Source of the DNA: Actinomycetes bacterium | Lineage (GTDB): Bacteria; Actinomycetota; Acidimicrobiia; Acidimicrobiales; UBA8190 | Direction: 5' to 3' | Length of the DNA stretch: 43,219 bases | Assembly: GCA_021826725.1 (NCBI GenBank) | Contig: JAKAYQ010000003.1 | Span: 1 to 43,219, forward strand | Part shown: piece by piece, positions 9,260 to 17,938 of the stretch | How the letters are laid out: each line of letters starts with the position of its first letter | How positions within the stretch are numbered: the stretch's first letter is position 1 | Made by a program: the position numbers and the translations under genes | Notes under the pieces: model-generated | Database searches by the model: none | What the model saw: the letters and a program-made list of their open reading frames with translations, nothing else | What the model was told of the DNA's origin: nothing

Positions 9260-9811
9260 ATGACCACCCCCACACCCCCCAGCGGTACCTACACGCTCGA
9301 TCCCACGCATAGCCGTGTCGGGTTCGTCGCCCGTCACGCCATGGTGACCAAGGTGCGTGGCTCGTTCAACGAATTCACCGGGAAGGGCACGTTCGACGGG
9401 ACCGACCCGTCGAGGTCGAGCTTGGAAGTCACGATCCAGGCAGCCAGCATCGACACCCGGAACGCAGATCGTGACGCGCACCTGCGGAGCAACGACTTCT
9501 TCGACATGGACACCTTTCCGGAGATCCGGTTCGTGAGCACGGCGGTTGTGCCGGTTGACGACAGCACGTACCGGGTTACCGGCGATCTCACCATCAAGGG
9601 TGTGACGAAGCCCGTCACCATCGAATTCGAGTACAACGGCACGGCAGTCGATCCGTACGGAAACCTGCGCCTGGGTCTTGAGGGCCGGGTCACCGTCAAC
9701 CGCAAGGACTGGGGCGTCAACTGGAACGCCGCGCTCGAGGCTGGTGGCGTTCTGGTTGGCGAAAAGATCGAGCTGGAGCTGGAAGTGTCGGCCATCAAGG
9801 ATGCCGCCTGA
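9260..9811 (+). CDS. YceI family protein
   Basis: GTYTLDPTHSRVGFVARHAMVTKVRGSFNEFTG...DIEVTIQAASIDTRNADRDAHLRSNDFFD-type pattern; start ATG 9260. Confidence 0.92.
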   Translation: MTTPTPPSGTYTLDPTHSRVGFVARHAMVTKVRGSFNEFTGKGTFDGTDPSRSSLEVTIQAASIDTRNADRDAHLRSNDFFDMDTFPEIRFVSTAVVPVDDSTYRVTGDLTIKGVTKPVTIEFEYNGTAVDPYGNLRLGLEGRVTVNRKDWGVNWNAALEAGGVLVGEKIELELEVSAIKDAA

Positions 9812-9817
9812 GGTGGA

Positions 9818-9849
9818 CCCGGCCGGCCGCGGCGCCGCGGCCGGCCGGG
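9818..9849. terminator. 32-bp perfect palindrome just after the yceI stop (terminator/cruciform candidate)
   Basis: CCCGGCCGGCCGCGGC|GCCGCGGCCGGCCGGG. Confidence 0.6.
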
Positions 9850-9970
9850 GGCCGACCGGGCAGCGAGGAGCGGGGAGGTGCCGGCTGGCGACGAGGACGG
9901 GCAGAGCGGCAGGGGGTGCCAGGCGCCGTCGGCGAAGCGGCAGGAAAGGACGGGAGAGGAGAGGACGGCC

Positions 9971-10501
9971 ATGACCGGCACGGATGCGAACGAAGCGGTG
10001 CGGTGGCTCGACCCGGCCGAACTGTCGGCGTGGAAGGGCTTGCAGCGCATGCACGCACACCTCAATGGTGTCCTGGCCCGCCAGCTGTCTGCGGGCGGGG
10101 AGCTTTCGCTGCAGGACTACGGGGTCCTCGCCGTTCTGAGCGACCGTGCCGACGGTCGGATGCGCGCCTTCGAGCTCGGGCGCGAGCTGGGCTGGGAGAA
10201 GAGCCGGCTGTCGCATCACGTGGCCCGGATGGTCGAGCGCGGTCTCGTCGTTCGCGAACGCTGCCCGAGCGACCAGCGCGGGCTGTTCGTGGCGATCACC
10301 GCAGGCGGCCACCGCGCGCTGTCACAAGCCGCACCGGGGCATGTCGCAGCCGTCCGGCGTTCGTTCGTGGACCTGCTCACCCCTGCCCAGCTCGGCGTCC
10401 TGGCCGAGATCGCCGAGACGGTCGTCGACGCGCTCGGCCCCCGGTGCCTCGCAGAGACCGGTGACCACGGTGGCCAGGAACCAGGCGCTGCGTCTGGTTG
10501 A
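9971..10501 (+). CDS. MarR family transcriptional regulator
   Basis: Winged-helix pattern LQDYGVLAVLSDRADGRMRAFELGRELGWEKSRLSHHVARMVERGLVVRERCPSDQRGLFVAIT. Confidence 0.9.
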   Translation: MTGTDANEAVRWLDPAELSAWKGLQRMHAHLNGVLARQLSAGGELSLQDYGVLAVLSDRADGRMRAFELGRELGWEKSRLSHHVARMVERGLVVRERCPSDQRGLFVAITAGGHRALSQAAPGHVAAVRRSFVDLLTPAQLGVLAEIAETVVDALGPRCLAETGDHGGQEPGAASG

Positions 10502-10525
10502 CAACTTGACAGTCGCCGTTACTAT
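10498..10525 (+). promoter_or_regulatory. Putative sigma70-type promoter for tetR (TTGACA - 16 bp - TACTAT)
   Basis: TTGACA 10498..10503, TACTAT 10520..10525; ATG at 10534 implies a leaderless or near-leaderless transcript. Confidence 0.55.
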
Positions 10526-10533
10526 GTAAACCT

Positions 10534-11169
10534 ATGCAGCCAGGAAGCACTGTCCGGGAACGCCTGCTGGCGGCCGCGCTGGAGGGTGCCGCGGTCCACG
10601 GGATCGCCCGGCTTTCCATGGGTGACGTGGCCCGGAACGCGGGGTTGTCCCGGCAGACGCTGTACAAGCACTTCTCGTCGAAGCCAGCCCTGGTCGCCGC
10701 TGTCGTCGCCCAGGAGGCCACCAAGATCACGGCTGAGGTGTTGGCGGCGGTCGAGGAGCACCAGGACCCCCGTGCCGCGCTCCGTGCCGCGATCCTCGTG
10801 GCCCTTCGGGCGACCCGGGAGCATCCCATCCTCGACCGGCTGGTCCGCACCGAGCCCGATTCGCTGGTTCCGTTCCTGACGATCGAGGGCAGCCCGACGA
10901 TGGCGCTCGTCCGGCAGGCAGCCGAGGTCGTGGTGGCATCGCGGTTTCCCGACATCGATGTCGTGCACCTCCGTCGTTTCGCCGACATCATCGCCCGGCT
11001 ACTGGTCAGCTACGCCGTCACGGCCCCTGACGACCCCCCCGAGCTGGTGGCCGACGCGATCGCCGGGCTGTTCGTGGACGGGATCGCGTACCTGGCGCCC
11101 GCTGTCTTGTCGGGAGCGGGGGCCGGCAGCGATGACCGCGCCAGGTTGTACGCCGGTACGAACCCGTAA
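10534..11169 (+). CDS. TetR family transcriptional regulator
   Basis: N-terminal HTH RERLLAAALEGAAVHGIARLSMGDVARNAGLSRQTLYKHFSSKPALVAAVV. Confidence 0.92.
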   Translation: MQPGSTVRERLLAAALEGAAVHGIARLSMGDVARNAGLSRQTLYKHFSSKPALVAAVVAQEATKITAEVLAAVEEHQDPRAALRAAILVALRATREHPILDRLVRTEPDSLVPFLTIEGSPTMALVRQAAEVVVASRFPDIDVVHLRRFADIIARLLVSYAVTAPDDPPELVADAIAGLFVDGIAYLAPAVLSGAGAGSDDRARLYAGTNP

Positions 11170-11288
11170 CGACCGTGGTGGTCGAGCGAACCCATCACGT
11201 CCGCCGACACCATAACGACCATCAAGTCCGCCAGAACCGTCAAGACGGCACGCACCCGTGCGTGCCTCGAAAGCAAGGGGAGGGACCG

Positions 11289-12611
11289 ATGACCATCGAG
11301 GCCGCTGCCGGCAGTGCCGGCAGCACGACGGTCGGTGCCAAGAATGCACAGTCCATATATGGAGGAAGCGCAACCTGCGGGCCCGCTGGCGGCGTCGACG
11401 CCGACGCGGCAGGCGCCGCGGCGGTCGCGGCACGGGCGCCGGAAGCCGCCGGCAGCGCCGGGCCGGCGACGGAGCCCACCCGGTGGCGCGATCCCCACCG
11501 GGCGTTGTGGCTTCTGGGACTGGTGGTTCCTCTCCTTCCGCTCGTCGCATGGGGGGCGTACCGCGTCAGTGGCCTCGGCGTGTTCCTCTGGATGGGGCCG
11601 ATCTGGGTGCTCGCCGTGATCCCGGCGCTCGACGCCATCGTCGGGACCGACGCCACCAACCCCCCGGACTCGGCGATGGCCCAGCTCGAGCAGAGCCGGT
11701 ACTACCGGTGGTGCACCTATCTGTTCCTGCCACTGCAATACGCCGGCCTGCTGTGGAGCGCGTGGATCGTCACGCACGACCGGCTTCCCTGGTTCGATGC
11801 CCTTGGTCTCACGTTCACGGTCGGTGCGGTCGGCGGCATCGCCATCGCCAACGCCCACGAGCTGGGCCACAAGCGCGAGAAGGTGGAGCGCTGGCTGTCG
11901 CGTGTCGTCCTGGCCCAGACGATGTACGGGCACTTCACCGTCGAGCACAACCGGGGGCACCACTCCCGGGTGGCTACGCCCGAGGACCCGGCCAGTGCAC
12001 GGCTCGGCGAATCGTTCTGGGCATTCCTCCCCCGCACCGTCTTCGGCGGGCTCCGGTCGGGATGGTCGCTCGAGCACATCCGGCTCCGGCGTGAAGGGCG
12101 CGGATCGTGGTCACCTCGAAACCGGATCCTGCAGGCGTGGGCCATGTCGGCCGTGCTCTTCGGCGGGATCATCGCAGTGCTCGGCCCCCGAGCGGTCCCG
12201 TTCTTGCTGATCCAAGCCGTGTACGGCTTTTCGCTGCTCGAAGTCGTCAACTACCTGGAGCACTACGGGCTGTTGCGCCAGCGGCTGGAGAGCGGGCGGT
12301 ACGAGCGGTGCCTGCCGGAGCACAGCTGGAACTCCAACCACGTGGCGTCCAACGTGTTCCTCTACAACCTGGAGCGGCACTCCGACCACCATGCCAACCC
12401 CACGCGAAGGTTCCAGATGTTGCGGCACTTCGACTCCGCGCCCCAGCTCCCTCAGGGGTACGGCGGCATGATCGCCCTGGCGTACGTGCCGCCGCTGTGG
12501 CACCGGGTGATGGACCGCAGGGTGGTCGCTCACTACGGCGGAAACGTGTCGCTTGCCAACATCCAACCCAAGCGGCGCGAGCGGATCCTGCGTCGCTACG
12601 CGGCGGGCTGA
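11289..12611 (+). CDS. alkB: Alkane 1-monooxygenase (AlkB-type membrane di-iron hydroxylase)
   Basis: Histidine boxes HELGHK, EHNRGHHSRVATPEDPASARLGE, LERHSDHHANPTRRFQ, plus NYLEHYGLLRQ; start ATG 11289. Confidence 0.93.
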   Translation: MTIEAAAGSAGSTTVGAKNAQSIYGGSATCGPAGGVDADAAGAAAVAARAPEAAGSAGPATEPTRWRDPHRALWLLGLVVPLLPLVAWGAYRVSGLGVFLWMGPIWVLAVIPALDAIVGTDATNPPDSAMAQLEQSRYYRWCTYLFLPLQYAGLLWSAWIVTHDRLPWFDALGLTFTVGAVGGIAIANAHELGHKREKVERWLSRVVLAQTMYGHFTVEHNRGHHSRVATPEDPASARLGESFWAFLPRTVFGGLRSGWSLEHIRLRREGRGSWSPRNRILQAWAMSAVLFGGIIAVLGPRAVPFLLIQAVYGFSLLEVVNYLEHYGLLRQRLESGRYERCLPEHSWNSNHVASNVFLYNLERHSDHHANPTRRFQMLRHFDSAPQLPQGYGGMIALAYVPPLWHRVMDRRVVAHYGGNVSLANIQPKRRERILRRYAAG

Positions 12612-15562
12612 GTGGGGAACTCGGCAGGGGGAACCGGCCGGCCGAACAGGAACCCCTGGATGAACGGGATGCCGAGCTGTTGGACCTGGGCGCGCTCTTC
12701 CTCGGTCTCGACGCCCTCGGCGATGGCGATGAGGTCAAGGGTGCGACACAAGGTGGCCACAGCCTCCAGCAGCGCGGCGGCGCGCGGGTCGTTGGCAAGG
12801 CGGGTGATGAACGACCGGTCGATCTTGACGAAGTCGAACGGCAAGTTGGCGAGATACGAGAGCGATGAGTGGCCCGTGCCGAAGTCGTCCATCCCGACCC
12901 GGACCCCGAGCGCTCGCAACTTCTCGATCACAACGGCGGAACGTCGCAGGTCGGACATCACGGCGCTTTCGGTCACCTCCAAAAGGACATGTCCCGGGTT
13001 CGCGCCGGAGCTGCCGATCGACCGCTCAACGCTTGCCACGATGTCGGGCTCGGCGAGCTGCCGCCCCGAGACGTTGATGGAGACGTGCCCGTCGAACCCC
13101 TCCGTGTTCCAGCGGGCGATCTGGCGGCAGGCGGTCTGCAGCACCCAGGCGCCGACCGGCACGATCAGGCCTGACGCCTCTGCGTGCCTGATGAACCGAT
13201 CGGGCCCAAGGAGCCCGTCGGTCGGGTGCTGCCACCGGAGCAGCGCCTCGCTGCCGATGAGGGCGCCGGTGCCGGCGTCCACCACTGGCTGGTAAAAGAG
13301 GCGAAGCTCGTCACCGGCCACGGCACGGCGCAGGCCCGATGCGGTGTCGAGCTGCTCGGTGACCTCGTCGCGCATGCGGTCGTCGAACAGAGCGGAACGG
13401 TCCTTCCCGGCGCGCTTGGCCGAGTACATCGCCGTGTCTGCCTGAGCTAGCAGGTCGTCCGGCGTCAGCGAGGCGTCGGTGGTGGTGGCGATGCCGATGC
13501 TCACGGAAAGGACGACATGGCGGTCGGCCACGTTGATCGGCATCTGCAGCGCGGTGCGGATGCGCTCGGCGATGTGCTGTGCCTCGGCGGCGTCGGTGTC
13601 CTCGCAGACGACGACCAGCTCGTCGCCGCCGAAGCGTGCCACCGCGTCGCTGGGGCGCAGTACCGCCAGGACCCGATCGACGACGGCGCAGACCACGCGG
13701 TCACCTGCTGCGTGCCCCAGGCTGTCGTTGACGAGCTTGAAGTCGTCGACGTCGGCGAAGAGCGCTGCCACACTGCCCGGGTGCCGCTGCAGGCGGGCCA
13801 GGGCGGTGGTCAGCCGGTCGACGAGCAGCGTCCGGTTGGGGAGCCCGGTCAGCTCGTCGTGCAACGCTCGTCGGCGCAGCTCCTCTTCCATCCGCTGCCT
13901 GCCAATGGCAGCGGCGAGCACGTTGGCGCTTGCCTCGAGGAACGAGATGTCGTCGCGGGAGAACGCGTCGGGCACCGTGGCGTGGACGGTCAGCGCACCG
14001 TACGGCGTGCCTCCACCACCGGAGATCACCGCGGACGCACCACTGCGGAGCCCGGCCTGCAGCAGGTTCGGGTGGAGGTTGCCCGGCTCGCTTCCCACCG
14101 AGCTGTCCCAGACCACGGCTGTCCCCTCCCGCAAGGCTTGTGCCGTCACCGAGACGGGGCGCCCGTCGACCTCGGCGGCGAACGACCCCTGGACCAACGG
14201 TGAACCGGCGCGGGCGATGACCGTGAGCCGGTTGCCGCCGGTGACCTGCAGGACGGCGCAGTGCTCCACGCCGAGGGCGTTGGCCACCAGGTGGACCGCT
14301 CGGTCGAAGATCTCGTCGAGTGGATCGCCGAGCAAAGCCCGGCCCCCGAGCGTGGCGACGGCACCCTGCTGGGCAGCACGCCGACGGCGTGCGCTGACGT
14401 CGCGGGTGATGACGACGACACCACCGAAAGCGGGGTCGTCCAGGCGATTGTGGGCTGTGGACTCCATCCACCGCCAGGCACCATCGTTGGTGCGCATCCG
14501 GTACTGGAACGCCACGCCGGGTGTGGCACCGCCAACCACGGCCCGGTAGGTCGCCACGGCGTCCATGTCATCGGGATGGATGAGGGCCGAGGGGTCGCTG
14601 CCGACGAGCTCGTCGGGGTCGTAGCCGAGCAGGGACGTCACCGCCGGGTTGCAGAACAGGTACCGGCCGTCCCGACCGTGCAGTGTGATGATGTCCCAGG
14701 AGTTGTCGACGAGAGCCCGGAGCCACTGCTCGTTGGCGGCGAGCTGGTCCTGGTAGCGGCGCTGGTCGGTGATGTCGCGCACGTTCATGACCAGAGCGCC
14801 GACATCGGGGTTGTCGAGGAGGTTGGTGGCGACGACCTCGACGAGGTGCCACGACCCGTCGTGATGGCGCACCCGGAGCTCGTTCGAAGTCGTGGATCCC
14901 GGGAGCGCGGCCAGCCGCTCGAACCCCGCGTGCGCGCGGCTCAGGTCGTCGGGGTGGACAAAGTCGAATGCGGAGCGGGCCATGCAGTCGGCCAGGCGGT
15001 GACCGAGCATCCGCGTGCAGGCCGGCGAGACGTACGTGATACGGCCACCGCCGTCCAGGAGGACGGTCAGGTCCAACGCGTGCTCCATCAGCGTCCGGAA
15101 GCGCTTGTCCGATCGGCGGCGCGCGTCCTCGGCGGCGGCGGCGGCGGTCACGTCGACGATCTGGCTGAACAGCCCGACGACCGCCCCGGCCGGGTTGTGC
15201 ACCACGCTGGTGGTGCGCAACGCCACCAGCACCGAGCCGTCGGGTCGGACGTACCGTTTGCGGACCTGGTTGGTGTTGACCTGGCCGGTGAGGAGCGAGC
15301 CCATCATGGCGACCGACTCGGAGCGATCGTCGGGGTGGGTGATGTCTGCCGGGCTCATCCCCACCAGGTCGGTCTCGCTGCGCCCGACCATCCGGCAGAA
15401 TGCCGGATTGACAAGTCGGAACCGCCCGCTTCCGTCCAGGATCGCCATGCCCGTGACGGCGTCGTGGAACGCCCCGCCGATCCCATTGCTCCGGCCTTCC
15501 GCCAGCTCCGCCAGGGACGCATCACGCAGAATCATCGGTTCCACCGCTCCTGTTGCAGTCAT
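12596..15562 (-). CDS. PAS/GAF sensor with GGDEF-like (GGDEL) and EAL domains
   Basis: Several PAS-like segments, GAF-like segment, RFGGDELVVV, SEALLRW, DDFGTGHSSLSYLANLPFDFVKID. Confidence 0.93.
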   Translation of the reverse strand: MTATGAVEPMILRDASLAELAEGRSNGIGGAFHDAVTGMAILDGSGRFRLVNPAFCRMVGRSETDLVGMSPADITHPDDRSESVAMMGSLLTGQVNTNQVRKRYVRPDGSVLVALRTTSVVHNPAGAVVGLFSQIVDVTAAAAAEDARRRSDKRFRTLMEHALDLTVLLDGGGRITYVSPACTRMLGHRLADCMARSAFDFVHPDDLSRAHAGFERLAALPGSTTSNELRVRHHDGSWHLVEVVATNLLDNPDVGALVMNVRDITDQRRYQDQLAANEQWLRALVDNSWDIITLHGRDGRYLFCNPAVTSLLGYDPDELVGSDPSALIHPDDMDAVATYRAVVGGATPGVAFQYRMRTNDGAWRWMESTAHNRLDDPAFGGVVVITRDVSARRRRAAQQGAVATLGGRALLGDPLDEIFDRAVHLVANALGVEHCAVLQVTGGNRLTVIARAGSPLVQGSFAAEVDGRPVSVTAQALREGTAVVWDSSVGSEPGNLHPNLLQAGLRSGASAVISGGGGTPYGALTVHATVPDAFSRDDISFLEASANVLAAAIGRQRMEEELRRRALHDELTGLPNRTLLVDRLTTALARLQRHPGSVAALFADVDDFKLVNDSLGHAAGDRVVCAVVDRVLAVLRPSDAVARFGGDELVVVCEDTDAAEAQHIAERIRTALQMPINVADRHVVLSVSIGIATTTDASLTPDDLLAQADTAMYSAKRAGKDRSALFDDRMRDEVTEQLDTASGLRRAVAGDELRLFYQPVVDAGTGALIGSEALLRWQHPTDGLLGPDRFIRHAEASGLIVPVGAWVLQTACRQIARWNTEGFDGHVSINVSGRQLAEPDIVASVERSIGSSGANPGHVLLEVTESAVMSDLRRSAVVIEKLRALGVRVGMDDFGTGHSSLSYLANLPFDFVKIDRSFITRLANDPRAAALLEAVATLCRTLDLIAIAEGVETEEERAQVQQLGIPFIQGFLFGRPVPPAEFPTQPAA

Positions 15563-16203
15563 CGACGCGCGCGTCTGCCGCCTTGAATGTTTGGTGGCGG
15601 CATGCCGCAGCAGGGCATGGACCCGCCCCTTGTCGATGCAGGCAGGGAGCAGCGGTCATCGCCGGCAGGTCAGGTGACCGGCGAAGGCCCTGGTGCGTCT
15701 GGAAGCGTCCAGAGGCATCGTGTTCGGCAGCGACGGCGGGCTGTCGGCGCCAAGGCGCGGTTCGGTCGGGCAGGTGTCGGCAAGGTCCTGCGTGGGGAGG
15801 CGTGGCCGTCGACAGACTCACCCGGCATGTGGGCACAGCGCAGCGGCCGGAGCTTGCAGATGGCGCCGCGTGACGGGGGGCCCGTCGTCGGCGACGAGAC
15901 TGCGTGCGTGCCCGTCCGGTCGGTCGCTCCGGCGTTGCACGCGGTGACCAGGGTCCGCGGCGCGTCGCCGCGATGCTGGAGGGCAGAGCGAGGAACGACG
16001 TCCGATCTGGCCCGGACGGGCGAAGACCGGAAACCGCGACGGTGCCCTGTGCCCGCTGCACGTCCTCCTCGAACCGGTCCGACGCACCACGCCATATTCC
16101 CAGCGTAGGACAAGAGGCCGGACAATGCTCTGGCGGACCTCGGTGGACAGCCGCCCCTCCTTCGAGCACCTGGGCCGCCTCCGCTTGGAGCGGCCGTCGG
16201 CGA

Positions 16204-16373
16204 TCAGATGGCGAGCCCCAGCCCGCCGTCGACCAGGATGGTCTGGCCCGCCAGGTAGCGCGAACCGACGATGCCGAGGCAGGCGTCGGCGATGTCGTCG
16301 GGTGTGTCGATCCGTCCGAGGGGGGCGGCCGCCGAAACGAGATCGCGTTGCAACGACCGGTGGAACCAGCCAC
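16204..16373 (-). pseudogene. 3' remnant of a short-chain dehydrogenase/reductase gene
   Basis: Minus-strand translation GWFHRSLQRDLVSAAAPLGRIDTPDDIADACLGIVGSRYLAGQTILVDGGLGLAI-stop matches the SDR C-terminus; no N-terminal part present. Confidence 0.75.
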
Positions 16374-16702
16374 ACTTTGCGGGCCGTCCTCGCCGGCGAC
16401 CTCACCGAAGACGAAGCGGGCGAGCTTGTCGACCGGTTCTGCTCCAAGGCACGACGCTCCAGCCTGAAGCCGTTCGTCACCGCGGCCAAGACGAATCCCG
16501 AGCGGCGGGCGAAGAACCTGGTGGCGGTGCGCCTCGGCGGAACTATGCCCGCCACGAGGAACTGAACCGCCGAGCTCGCCTCATCGTCAACCGGGCCTGC
16601 GGCATGCACTCCGCCGACGCCGCACTTGGCCTCATCGTGCTCATCCTCGGGCCCATCGAGCACGTCCTCCCACACGAACGGCGCCGAAGCTCGGATCCCT
16701 GA
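16374..16702 (+). pseudogene. Frameshifted 3' remnant of an ISL3-type transposase
   Basis: TLRAVLAGDLTEDEAGELVDRFCSKARRSSLKPFVTAAKT...ERRAKNLVAVRLG, then in another frame EELNRRARLIVNRACGMHSADAALGLIVLILGPIEHVLPHE, matching the ISL3 transposase C-terminal pattern (NN.VRLI.RRAYGFHSA.AALALVML.CGP). Confidence 0.7.
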
Positions 16703-16874
16703 ATCGACCCACGTCCATGTCGGGAGGACCTGAAACTGAACCAAGCGGTTCTGACCTGAAACGTTCGCAGACTATAAACCCTGGTCAGGGCGGTGGAGAC
16801 GACGATGTCCCATTCGAACTTCCCTGATCTGCGGGAACGGGTCAGTGTGCTCGACTCGAATCGAGTGGGCTGGA

Positions 16875-17258
16875 TCAGACCCGGATCACCTCGACCTCGG
16901 GAATGGCGTCGTAGTCGTGGTCTTGGGTGACGACCGGGATCTGCTCGGCAATGGCAGTGGCAGCCACCAGCACGTCCAGGATCGGGACCCGGCGACGATC
17001 GGCGCGCAGGACGGCGGCTATGCGGGCGAACTGGCGCGCAACCTCGGCGTCCACTGGTAACGGATCCCAGGTCGACTCCACAGCCGAGAGCGTCGCGACC
17101 CTGGCCGGTCGATGATCGTCGTTTGCCATCAGCACGCCGAGGGTCAATTCGGCCAACGTCACCACAGAGACCTCGGTTTCGGTCACCCCTGCCATCTCGC
17201 CAAGAGGTCGCCCCGACTCCGTGGCGACGAAGAACGAGGTGTCGAGCAGGGCCCTCAT
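16875..17258 (-). CDS. vapC: PIN-domain ribonuclease toxin VapC
   Basis: MRALLDTSFFVATESGRPL, acidic PIN residues, ILDVLVAATAIAEQIPVVTQDHDYDAIP. Confidence 0.88.
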   Translation of the reverse strand: MRALLDTSFFVATESGRPLGEMAGVTETEVSVVTLAELTLGVLMANDDHRPARVATLSAVESTWDPLPVDAEVARQFARIAAVLRADRRRVPILDVLVAATAIAEQIPVVTQDHDYDAIPEVEVIRV

Positions 17259-17500
17259 AGATCGTCAGTCGTATCGGAAAGCAGGCCCCGCACCTCCCTC
17301 AGGAGGCCACGGTCGGCTGCATGCCGGGACGCGACGGCAAGCGCCTCAGTTGCCGGCACCGTCCGACGACGGCGCAGCGGCACGATCTCGGCGACCGGGC
17401 GCCGGTCAACCGTGACCGTCAACCTCTCGCCGCCTTCGACTCGACGGAGCACTTCGCTGACCGTGTTCCGCAGGTCACGAACGGAAATGGAGTCGGCCAC
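17255..17500 (-). CDS. vapB: Antitoxin, Phd/YefM-type VapB
   Basis: VADSISVRDLRNTVSEVLRRVEGGERLTVTVDRRPVAEIVPL; GTG start at 17500; overlaps vapC by 4 nt. Confidence 0.85.
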   Translation of the reverse strand: MADSISVRDLRNTVSEVLRRVEGGERLTVTVDRRPVAEIVPLRRRRTVPATEALAVASRHAADRGLLREVRGLLSDTTDDL

Positions 17501-17514
17501 GTCCCTGACTGTAG

Positions 17515-17532
17515 CACATGTAGCCACATGTG
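17515..17532. promoter_or_regulatory. Putative VapB/VapBC operator
   Basis: CACATGT-AGCC-ACATGTG perfect inverted repeat between the tRNA-Ala 3' end and the vapB start. Confidence 0.6.
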
Positions 17533-17535
17533 GGT

Positions 17536-17612
17536 TGGTGGAGACGATGGGACTCGAACCCACGACCCCCTGCTTGCAAAGCAGGTGCTCTAGCCAACTG
17601 AGCTACGTCCCC
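17536..17612 (-). tRNA. tRNA-Ala(TGC), CCA encoded
   Basis: GGGGACGTAGCTCAGTTGGCTAGAGCACCTGCTTTGCAAGCAGGGGGTCGTGGGTTCGAGTCCCATCGTCTCCACCA on the minus strand; anticodon loop TTTGCAA. Confidence 0.97.
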
Positions 17613-17938
17613 AAGCGCTCGGACCAGCTGGTGCGGTTGCACGTCCTGCCCGAGCCCGATGAGCCGGACCCATGATAGGTGAGGAAGTCGCAGTCGGGGT
17701 CGGGAGCCGCACCTGAGGTGCCTGAGCGATCGGTGCGGGCGTCGACCCAGGTGGCCGGTCGGGCCCTGGCGGGGCCGGCTGGCAGCGGCTGGAGGTGCGT
17801 GTCGATGCGGCTTCCCGGGTGGTCGGTGCGTGTGCCGGCGGTACCGCCCGCCGGGTTGGACCTGCTCCCGGTCCGCCAACCGGTCGACTGTTCAAACGGG
17901 CTTTTGAATTTCTGTGCCGGCCGCGGAAGGCTACGGAG

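Noticed and set aside
7365-10312. Minus-strand ORFs 7365..9206 and 8348..10312
   Set aside because: Antisense to well-supported NfeD, SPFH and YceI genes; no domain signature
15818-16744. 308-aa minus-strand ORF over the IS/SDR scar
   Set aside because: Out of frame with both remnants; the SDR tail is in a different minus frame and the transposase is on the plus strand
16854-16866. ACTCGA-A-TCGAGT palindrome after vapC
   Set aside because: Single-base loop and only 6-bp arms; too short to call a terminator or operator with confidence
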